From Haliclystus octoradiatus (Eukaryota > Cnidaria > Staurozoa > Stauromedusae > Haliclystidae): 64,000 bases of DNA. Each line of letters opens with the position of its first letter. Within the stretch, counting starts at the first letter, position 1. The DNA is taken from positions 23,931,338 to 23,995,337 of the forward strand of contig OU744450.1 in assembly GCA_916610825.1 (NCBI GenBank), in the 5' to 3' direction. Shown here one piece after another: positions 11,283 to 22,100 of this stretch. The position numbers and the translations under genes were made by a program. The notes beneath the pieces are model-generated. The model had not been told where the DNA came from. It ran no database searches and saw nothing but the letters and a program-made list of their open reading frames with translations.

Positions 11283-14200
11283 TTAACATTTGCTTCGTTT
11301 GATTTTGATTTCTGTCTTTGTCAGGGAATGATCATAACCCTTAAATGAATGCCAAATGATACCCTGTGCATTATAATTCTCACCATATAAACCATTGAGT
11401 TTTGAATCATGACATCCTCCATACCACCAACCACCAGGGTATACATTTGCACAGCTAAAGTCCTTCCTATTATCATTGTCCCTATCCTTTGTACTGAACA
11501 TTGAATTTTTGCTGCGGGCTGACACCGAATCACCCGCATTACCTTAAAAGTGAAATATCATATATTGAAAGTCATGTCAGCAAGAGCTCAATGGTATAAA
11601 TATGAAATGATCTATTATTGTTGAAATTGCAGTACTGTGTTACAGCTAGTGGTTTTACTGTATTAGTGAACTGTGAAATAGCTTGGAATATGAATACATT
11701 TGAAGAAAAAATTTGAAAAGTGCCCTTGCCTTTGCATTGGAGAAACAATCATTGACCTCTGTGTTGGTTTATGAAGAAAGCTAGTTTCCATAATTTAATG
11801 TATATATCTATTAATAGATTGCGATGTAGACAGACTGTTCTTCGACAGCCTATAATCAGTATGCGCATAATTCATGTTGGTACGTAATTTTTGTAATTAC
11901 TGGCAGACTCTGGTGACATTTCGAAGAAGCTTTTGATCTCCTTGCTTATTTCACATACGACGTTTGTATTAAGAAAAAACGTTGCTGCTGTTGAACACTG
12001 GAAAAACAAACTTCGTATCAAATTTTTGCTGGGAATCGCATTGTTTTTACATTGTTTACTTGGATAACAATGGATTGTGATCATTTCTCCTTCAGAAGGA
12101 TAGCTTATTTTATAATATTTTCAAGGGTGCAGAACTACAGGGAAGTCAGAGGGTTAATCTTGAAATAATTAGGGATATTGGATCCCTTTTTTGCGAAGAA
12201 AATTTAAATATTGGGAAAATTTATATGTGTTCTGAAGTATTTTTTATAGAAGCCTCCTCTTCGTTGGTGGTTAGCTCCCACAGCAGGGAAATCCTGACGC
12301 CCCTAATTTGGGCAAACTTATCAATTCTACTACTATCAGTGAATTACTTATGCAAATGAAGTATTTTATACCTGCCATCCCATTGTAGTTCAATCTGTAG
12401 TTTTCTGTCTTATCTGAAATCGTAGCATTATAATACTCCATGTAACGATGTTCATTACCATCCCATAAATCAAATCTCAATGTTGCGCTGCCATCTTTCG
12501 TGATATTATGAGCAGCATCTAATCCAAGCCAATATTCATGACAAATGTTCCCAAAGCCTTCTTTGTATGATTTCCAATCACGAAAGAAGTCAACGCTACC
12601 ATCAACTCGCCGCTGTAATATTGTCCACATGGCATTCGTTGCTGTAGTATAAATATATATAATTCATAAGCATAAAACACGTCACACTATAGTCAGTAGT
12701 CACATGATACTATCCGTGTGATCATTAACTTATCTCCGTATCTGATTAGGGATACTGTTAATCTGAGAGAATTTACCAACACAATAGATGTGACTTTGGA
12801 GAAAAGTAGTAGTGTATCCACAATTAAACATTATCTGGTTCTTGTCTACACCACAAACGCTATCTCCTTCATGATAACTTTCTATAGGTAGAGCCATGCA
12901 CTGTTTACATTTTACGATACAACCATTTTGAAAATGATGAAACGGTCGATTAAATTATCAATGGCACTCACCGTTGATAGTTTCTTGGCATTCATTCTGT
13001 TAATAATAAAATATTAATAAGTTAATAGTTTCATTTATAGTCCTTCTTCGCGTATTCCACGCAGCGAAAACAAACTCGATGTAGAAGTGTTCAGGACAGA
13101 ATTTTCGTGTGACTTATAGCTACATTTTGAACAGGTGGACTTGTGTTTCACAGTTCAAATTAGCCCAAAACTAATAGACTTCACAGTCTTCACTATACTT
13201 TGAGCGTCGAACAGTTTGAATCTATTTTCGTAAGTAAGTTTTACTTGTACTTTCAATTAGCTTTGATCATAAGGGCCAACGAAATTATAGTCATTGTGAA
13301 TTATAGTTATAAACTGTGGTTCAGTTAAAAGGTTGTCAAATGAGATGAATTGAAGCATATTTGATTTTATATCTTTAACGTTTCAAGTATTCCGATTACT
13401 AGTTTCTATTGAATCAATAGAGTTTGGAGTACAATCAAATATATTAGGAAGGAAAGAAATGGAATATTTTGTGCATCAATTCGTCTGATCATTCCTTAAT
13501 TGAATAAACTGATGCAGGTATAATGTGAGAAAAGTTTGAACATATTTCTAGTGACTTAACTGACAAATGCGATTATGGAAGCCACTGAAACAGCTCAACA
13601 AACATATTAGAGACAAATACATTGAACAGTTGAAAAAAAAAAAAGAAAAACAGATTTTTAATGCTTTTCTCGTGTTTCCCAACTTCCCGCGTGTGTATAG
13701 TATCTGTGTACTCAAACACCGTAAACACGGATGCTGCATCAGATCCCTTTATCCCTCTGTGTATTTAGGCCTAGCTTGATTTTTCATCTGTCATCCTTCC
13801 TCTTCTCCGTAGTTCGATTTTTGCAAGTGCTCAATCATTCATTCAAAATCATTGCATTTACTTACCGGGAGAAATGTTATAACCGAGGAATCGGAATCGT
13901 CCACTATAAGTTCTATGATGTTGCTAGAATTGAATAAAATCATTGCATTTACTTACCGGGAGAAATGTTATAACCGAGGAATCGGAATCGTCCACTATAA
14001 GTTCTATGATGTTGCTAGAATTGAATAAAATCATTGCATTTACTTACCGGGAGAAATGTTATAACCGAGGAATCGGAATCGTCCACTATAAGTTCTATGA
14101 TGTTGCTAGAATTGAATAAAATGCAACTTTTTGTACTTTTCTTGAATGTAATAGCCACACAGCCTTTCGTAATTTTACACCATCGCCCGCATATATAAAC

Positions 14201-14377
14201 TTGATCAGCGTTTTTTTCGCTGAGAATATAATTTGGAGATATAATGGCTTTACCATGGAAGAAGCGTCCTCGTTGTTCTGTTGAAATTGAACATTTCTCT
14301 CCAAATACATTAGCGTCGACTATAAAAATTACCGTATGAATTGATAAGATAAGCGCATATATCACTGCTGACTGCAT
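11283..14377 (-). CDS. PAN/apple plus fibrinogen-related domain secreted protein
   Basis: Five exons join in frame: 14377-14050, 12996-12972 (25-nt micro-exon), 12881-12777, 12641-12372 and 11542-11283. The ATG at 14377 starts a hydrophobic signal peptide (MQSAVIYALILSIHTVIF). A ~90-aa Cys-rich segment with GRWCKITKGCVAITF and SCILF spacing follows, resembling a PAN/apple module. Exons 2-3 give a short linker with four Cys. Exons 4-5 are a fibrinogen C-terminal domain: WTILQRRVDGSVDFFRDW, YKEGFG, EYWLGLD, AGNAGDS, the calcium loop STKDRDND, SCA, GGWWYGGC, LNGLYG and a final ...IKRSKC. Such proteins usually act as secreted lectin-like recognition or adhesion factors. The PAN call is weaker than the FReD call. 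Exon 3 uses an acceptor (CTATAG) that keeps the phase; a nearby TAAACAG would give a stop. The first exon's 3' end is triplicated (see repeat at 13845). Confidence 0.75.
13845..14122. repeat. Three tandem copies of a 91-bp unit covering an exon end and splice donor
   Basis: The unit, starting 'aatcattgcatttacttacc', repeats at 91-bp spacing (the same base falls at 13850, 13941 and 14032). Read on the minus strand each unit holds 58 nt of the PAN exon's 3' end followed by CCG|GTAAGT. The copy nearest the exon is coding. The two downstream copies lie in the intron and are essentially identical to it, so the event is recent. Confidence 0.85.
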
Positions 14378-14490
14378 CGTAAATATAAATTGGTCTTTCG
14401 TGATATTTAATACAAATAATCCAAGGATTAACTCCAAACGTTAGAGCTAATATGTTGATCCTTAATTTCAAATACACTGTACTTCCTGAT

Positions 14491-14694
14491 TCAGATATTC
14501 AAAACACGGAATCTTCTCCACTCTAGAATTTCATACGCAGCTCCGTTGACCGTCGTTGCAGTTGAAAATAATATAATATTTATATAAATATATAGAATGA
14601 TCATCATTATAAATGCCACGCCCGTAACAACAAAAGAGTAACCAATCATTGCATTGCTTATAGTATACAGCAGATGTTTTTGCTTGGGGTCCAT
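14491..14694 (-). CDS. Small open frame with one hydrophobic segment (unconfirmed)
   Basis: This is a 67-aa ATG frame beginning MDPKQKHLLYTISN with a strongly hydrophobic stretch (VVTGVAFIMMIILYIYINII) and a polar tail. It sits about 110 bp upstream of the PAN-FReD start on the same strand. I do not recognise it. It may be a chance frame, an upstream ORF or an exon of something else. Confidence 0.15.
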   Translation of the reverse strand: MDPKQKHLLYTISNAMIGYSFVVTGVAFIMMIILYIYINIILFSTATTVNGAAYEILEWRRFRVLNI

Positions 14695-14829
14695 GTCTGG
14701 ATTATAATTGAAGGTATGATCATTATGAAATGGTCAAAACTATTTAAAAATTAGTCACGTTGTTTTGAGCACGGGTCAGTAATTAAAAAGCAGCACCGTT
14801 CCTACTATTTAAGCGGGCTGAGATCTAGC

Positions 14830-15090
14830 CTGTTCACAGATTCACTGTCAAAACGTGAGCTTGGTAAACAGTAGGTAGAATGTGATTACTCGAAGACAAA
14901 AGCTTGCTTTTGCTGGTTTAGCACGGGGCGTGGAAATTGGCTGTCTCGCTTTCGCTTAGAATGCTTGGCCAAGAAAATCAAACCCAGAAAAAGACCAATG
15001 ACTCCAACCATATTATTATTAATTTATTGCTTACCAAGTTTACGGTTTGACAGTGAGTCCGCGAGCAGGCTAGCGGAGATCATTTCCCGA
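14830..15090. repeat. Inverted repeat element with ~50-bp arms
   Basis: The left arm near 14830-14868 (gatctagcctgttcacagat..actgtcaaaa..) pairs with the right arm near 15040-15085 (..ggtttgacagtgagtccgcgagcaggctagcggagatc). A solo end of the same family lies near 59995-60025 (gacagtgagtctgtgagcaggct). No coding capacity. Confidence 0.5.
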
Positions 15091-15399
15091 AGTATCTCGG
15101 CCGAGTAAAAACAAAAAGTGGGCACCGTGCTGTTTCGCAGTCATTATGACGGCATCGTAGAAGCTGCGTCTCTTTAGTTGCGTATATTTTTGTAGAAAAT
15201 CAATAAATTTTCCACAAATGTAACTACGAATGCAGAGCGAAAAGTTAAATGTGTATTTTTGTTACAGGAATACTACCACAGTGCGGTAGCATGTACAGGA
15301 TGTGAAAGACTAACCTAAATATATGTAATTGAATTTTGCTTAGTTGAGATGTTACAAAAATATAACTATTAAAATTGAGGAAAAACATCAGGATTTTCC

Positions 15400-15930
15400 C
15401 TTTAGTGAAATCTTAACAAGTCATTCTACTTCGTTGAATTTACGTTGAAGCCTTAATTTATCGAATTTCGCCGATAAAACCATGAAATAATGAGAAACTG
15501 AAAAGCCCCTGCCAAATGAAGCCAACATTTTCACAACATTTGATAAAATTTCGCATCAATGTTGTGAAAATGCTGGCTGGGATGGCCAAATGAGCCAACA
15601 TTTTGCCAGCATTCGATAAAAATTTGGCTCAATGTTGTGATAATGCTAGCAAAATGCTGGCTGGGGTGGTCAAATGAAGCCAGCATTTTCACAACATCGA
15701 TGTTGTGAAAAAGCTGGCAAAATGTTGGCTTCAATTGGCCGGGACTTAAGACAGTACGACGGTCGTCTGTTTGCAAGATCGCCCGTCAATCCTATTTTTA
15801 CGCGGGCTGAGATTGAAAACTTACAAAATGAATAATAAGTTTCTCATTATTTAATGGTTTTGTCGGCGAAATTTAATAAATTAAGATTCAACATAAATTG
15901 AAGGAAATCAAATAACTTATTAATTGACAA
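15400..15930. repeat. Inverted-repeat element with AATGTTGTGAAAATGCTGGC core
   Basis: Outer arms at about 15400-15500 and 15826-15930 are mutual reverse complements (e.g. 'tttatcgaatttcgccgataaaacc' against its mirror). Between them the phrase 'aatgttgtgaaaatgctggctgg' and its complement repeat several times. Scraps of the same core occur at 7915-7955, 8235-8300, 10785-10850 and 29965-30025. Confidence 0.6.
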
Positions 15931-16154
15931 GTACTGTGACCTATTTTGTTGCTATGACTGTAAATAGCCAGAAGTAAAAACTAAGAAAACATCAGTTTGT
16001 CTGGAGGCAAAGTTCAAAACCTGTAATACAGTTGAGTAATAGTTTTATGTAAAAATGTACATCATTTACAGCATAGAAGTTGTAATAAATAATTTGATAA
16101 ATCTAAATTCGTAATTTATAAGATTGTCAAATGTCTATATTGTTTCATACAGTT

Positions 16155-19100
16155 TTAGCATTTCCATGCATCAAAATTGGCCAAATCTTGTAATTTTGTT
16201 GGATTTTTCATCCAGTCAACTGCTTTTTCAACGGATACAATATAAACATCGTTAAATTGACGAACGTAATCAAGAAATTGCAGATAGCCTGCAAAAAACA
16301 AGACAAAAATGGTAATCATGTTTTTCTTGGGACTCAAAAGAACTAATAAAAATAATAATAATAATAAAAATCAGTGTACGCAAGGTCACGCATTGTCAAG
16401 GCAAGTCCTATCAAATCCTATAATTATTCTCCTATGATTATGCATATTTTAAATCTCGAAACATTCGTAGGAGCTTTGATCGACTGCTGATGTATAAAGT
16501 TTTAAGCCTGGATTACACTACTATACCGGCTAGATAACCGAGCGTATGATAACTTTGATACCGGTATGACGAATCTTTAAATAATTTTAATAATGAAACC
16601 GAACAAGAGTTGCATTATAGGATAAAAAAACTTACTCAATGTATCAAAAAGGTCAGTTTAAATTGCTTGAGCAGGAAAATTTTTGGAAAAATATTTGCAG
16701 ACAGCGAAAAATGTTATTAACCCCTGCGTACGAGCGTCTGTCTGGTTGATCCCATACTGAAATTAAATCAGTTGATCTTACCTTGTATTCTATAAGGTCT
16801 TCCAACAAAGAATGACGCATGTCCATATGCTGGAAATGGTGCTTTATTAGTATCGTAATAATGATGAAAATTTGTTTTGAATAATTCAAATGTTTCTTGC
16901 GCTGTATCTGGTGGCGCAAAGCAGCCATCATACATCGTACAATCATAACCTAATTTGTCTTTGTACGTCATAAGTGGAAATTCAAACATTCCTGGGTAGG
17001 ATCCTGTATGAAGAAGAATATAAAAATAAATTTGATTAATAATAGGCGGGATAGGAGTCATGAGAGGAAAGGAGAAAATGTGATCGATTGAGATTTCTAT
17101 TTTATGGAATGACTCAGAACATTATTTTGCATGTTATTCCAAGACTGCTTCTTATGCCGTTTTGTGTATGTATCGATCCTATCCCCATCGAGATGGGTTA
17201 TGAGAGTGATTCGGAATGGTCATGTTAAAACTTTATCCAAGTATCCAAGGTGTTCTTAATTATTCCATGCGTCGTTCCGAAGTCGATTACGAAGTTTGAT
17301 AGGTGTATAATGGAGTAAGCTCTTCTACAGAACAGCGTCTCAATCAGTCCTATAGGACAAATCAGATTCATCAATTTCTGATGATCATAATAATTATTTT
17401 GAAAGATGTACTTACTAGATCAATATTATAAATAAATAATAATATGAATTAAATAGATATGGCCTATTTTCAAGCAATAAATATATGGGAAAACGACAAT
17501 CGTTGTAGCAAATTTACCCTGAGACAGAAATCTCGACGTCAAATAGTCAATGAGGTCCGAATTTGACTGGCTGATAGTACAAGCAAAGGTAATTACAAAA
17601 TATTAGCTTCTTGAACACAAAATGTTAGTCAACTACCAATGAATGTCACTGTCAATCAATGTCAATAAATGGCAATCAATGCCAATCAATGTCAATCAAG
17701 TATCAATCAATGTCGATCAATGTCGATAAAAGTGTCAACAAATGTCAATCAAGTAGCGACCAATGTCAATCAATGTCAATCAAATATTACAACCAATCAG
17801 AATGTAGATCATTGAATAGGCATATAAATCGGGTGGTTTTTTTAAAGTTAAAGTATGTATTATACTAATGGCAAAATGATGTTGGCAAAGTTTGATTGAT
17901 ATCAATTGAAACTTTGCATATTAATGTTTTATTCAAGAAGTAAATATTATTGTAATTAGCCTGGTTTATTACTTCATAGTCGATTTCTATACCAAATTCA
18001 ATTCAATTCAATTCAATTCAATAACTTTAACTTCAATAGTCGATTTCTATACCAAAACAATATATACAGAGACATGAATTGTCTGATTGCTATACCTTTA
18101 GGGCAAGGCGGGATGTTGCATCTTCCAGTATATTCATAATCAAAAGTAAAAGGCCAATAAGGATGTCCAGTAAATGAAAATCCAATTGAAGAATCATATT
18201 TAAAACCATTATCATAAAGTACTTTAAATTGTACATCCCCTCCAAGTAATAAAAATGGTGATCTCCAGCCGACAACTTTATGATTATCAGTTCTGCCTTC
18301 AGTTTCAATATTATTTTTTTGACACATAATTTCATGATTCCATTCTTCTTCATTTTTAGGACCAACATGATTACATGAATGATCTGCGATTTCATGCCCT
18401 TCACCAGATAATCTTCTTACTATAGAATAATCTGTATCACCGTTACTTAAAAAAAATGTAGCAGAAATAGGACAACCATTTGGATTTAAACGATTTTGTG
18501 TAAACATTTGTTTGAAAAATGGATCAACTACTACTGTAACAGCATCGTCGAATGTTAATAGAATCATTTGTGGTACTTCTGATTTCTTTAAACCCATTGG
18601 AATTGATTTTGATTGACAATAACAAGATGGTTGTGTACAGTTACTTTGTTCACATGCAGTTGGTGTAGCTAGAACAAAGATAAACATGAAAATAAGGATG
18701 GTAATATTGTGAATATTACAACATTTGGCTGGCCCGGGGGAGACTTCGATACTTTTTGACGGGGTGGGCCATTTTCATAAAACGTGGTAAATATTTTCAT
18801 AAAGTAGAATTTCACAGCAGACGAGAATCAAGGCACAAAATGTTTTATACGATCAAAACAAAGGAACAATTCATAAAATTTCACATTGGAACATTGGTGT
18901 ATTAGAGTAGACTAACCGTCTCAGACTCCGACAGGAGTATCCATATGGATGTTCCAACATAAAAAGGCTGAAAAACTAGATCCAATTTCAGACTTTTACA
19001 TGAGTTTGTCTGGATTATTTTGGAGCCGGAATAAGACCAATAATAAGGAATAAGGCTTCGGTTTTTTATTCCACATGACGACAAATATGTAGGGTTTGAA

Positions 19101-22100
19101 CTGTATTTATTTTATCACTTTCACTTTCGATATGAAACTTCACCGGGTGTCAAATTTCAAGAACACAGTTTATAATTACAGTCGAACTTGCTTAATATCC
19201 CCCTCTGGTACAGATGAAAACCGGGACATTAAGCAAGGTGGGATACTAAGCGAGGTAGGATTATGAGAGTTTGTATGGAGAATGGAAAATAGAAATCAAT
19301 TTTATGTGCGGGGATATTAAGCAAGATGGGATATTAACCGAGTTCGACTGTATATATGTTAGCTATTATTATATATGGGTATTTTAAAAGAGTATACACA
19401 ATCAAAGCAATATGACTCACGTGGTGTAGTAGGTGATGGAGGTGTAGATGCACCCCCTTGACCACTCCCATCGCAATCGACATTATTTGGCCAATCACAA
19501 ACTTTAACAGCATGATTATAATGCAAACCGGCTGGGCACACACGCAATGTGCGAAATCCTTCAAAGCATTGATAATAATTAGAACATTGATTTGGTACAG
19601 GATAAGTTCCATCTAATCTCTCAGCGCAGAAATCTACAAATGTAAAAATAAGAAATAAGAAAGATTATGAAAATTAAATTTGCAAAATGAATTAATTTAA
19701 AAATTATGCAAAAGTCGAACGTTGTTGGATACGTGGGCAAACGACAATTCGACTATATAGCCAACAGCGTACTATTTTTTTTTAAACGTGTATAAATTCG
19801 ACCTGAATGCAGTTTTAAAAACTATTCACATCCTATATCCTAAATGTTATCAAATATGAAAAGCTGAAGGCGACAAATAAATTAAACTGAGCGTTTGCCT
19901 AAATTATATATAATTTTTGTGTTTAGCTTTTGAATTAATTAAAAGTTTTTGATATCCTTATTGTTGATAAATTCTTAGTATTCTCGATTCAGAACAATCG
20001 AATAATTCTAAATCAACATGACAAAAATTCTCAGAAATCCAACTGCCAAGTATTCTGACGATTGCGCCTGCGTATAAGCTCGCTTTCGATGCTCCAGACA
20101 TCTCCAGACATGAAAACCTCATCAAAATTCTTCAGCATCCGTCCGACTCTGAAAATTTTTTTGAATTTAGTCAAAATCTTTTTCAGTCCGTTCGACTAGT
20201 CGAGACGGCGATTAGCACCCACTATCGTCCATCCAACTACGTTATTCTCGATGAATCAAGTTCAATACTAAATTGCCATTACAGAGAAGCACACGTCGCG
20301 GAATGACATAGATGTATATATAATATATAAACAAACTTAACAAACTTAACAAACTTGTTAGAACACTTATATAAACAAACAGACATCAGCATTAAATAAG
20401 AGGATAATTCGGACGGGTTTGGAATGGCTCTTTTCAATTGCGCTCAGACGAATGATAATAAATGCTTCCAGGAGCGACACTTCAGATAGATTTTAGCAGA
20501 TTCCATGGCAAATAGGCCTTTATTTTCAATGCGTAGTGGTACGCCTCCTCTCTAAGCTCCATTATGCAACCCTCCTTGGAATATTTTTTTGAACGACACA
20601 TTGTTTGGTTGTGACTCAAGTTTCATGCTCTTAAACAATCATCAGACCACAAAAACTAACTACAATTACAGTATGCAATCGTGTGGATAGTTACGAGCTA
20701 TGGTTAAAACCTGAAGCTTACCTTCTGGTGGTGGTGGCGTTGTAGCCCCAGTGCTCGGGGTAGTACTCCCTACAGTTGATATCGTCAGCTGTGTCACAGG
20801 AATCGAAAGCATCATTGAGGAAGTCGCAGATGACGTCACTATTTCTGGTAACTGACTTGATAGAATACTGGTTGATAGCCTTGGGGAAGAGATAGGTGGT
20901 AAAGTAGAAATAGATATGGAAAACGAGAAAGTTGAAAATGACATCATCGTTTCTGACAATTTAATTGACGTAGAACTTATTGATGTTTCTATCGCAGATG
21001 GTGTCGTAGAGGATGATGGAATGGTTACAGCTGAAGAAAATGTGGATAGGAACGCTGTTGTGTAAACTAAAGAAGTAGAGATGTCCTTTGCTGTGCTTTT
21101 GGGGTCGACTTCAGAATGATATGGTGTAGTCGAAGACGTCATTACTGATGTTGAAATGGTGATCTTATTAACACTGGATGATTTTAAAATATGTGTTACT
21201 GAATTTAATGGTGAAGAAGCCATTTTTGAGATTTTCGATGAAATAGGGGATAACCCTGGCGTCGGTGAACAAACTAAGCTCGGTGTGTGCATTGTATAAC
21301 TTTGTAATACAGATATTGATGATGAAATTAGAATATTATTACTTGTATAGATTGACGTCTGTTTCACGGCACCAGCGCTAGGAGTACATTGACGGTCTGT
21401 ATCTTCTAGGCAAACCCTGAAAGTAATGTCGAACATCTTTCCATCAGGGCATTGGAAATGTCTTTGGTTGGTATCTCCTTCTCTGCATTCATAAAATTTA
21501 GAACAATCTAATGGATCTCCATGGTAACCAGACAGTTTTCGATCACAGAAATCTAGAAGAGAAAAAAGGAGAAGACAAGCTGAAAGAGTACATTTGTTTC
21601 CCGCTGAATTCATTTCATGATTAATTTCACGTGCAATATCCACTTTCACTATATATACTAACTTCTTACTACGCTAAATAAGTTAGATACACGAGAAATT
21701 ATTTTTAAACCTAATTTCACGTGGAATAGTCATGAAAAATTGTCCAATGAACCTCCGTTTGAAATACCCATATAAATTTATTAAAAAATTTGGGGAAGAT
21801 AAAATAAATAAATAAATAAATTTGGGGAAGATAAAGAATGACACAATATATATATACAGTATACATATATATAATAATAATAATAATGTTGATTTAATAA
21901 ATAAATAAATTTATTTATTAAGAGCAAAACATCAATATAGTGCTCAATACCGGTAAGCAGAGCTGTATAGATATAAAATAAGAAAAGAGACGTTTTCTCC
22001 GTTACTCGAAGTTTCGCGCTGTAGCGCTCCTCAGCTCGAAACTTCGAGTAACGGAGAAAACGTCTCTTTTCTTATATTATATCTATATATATATATTTGA

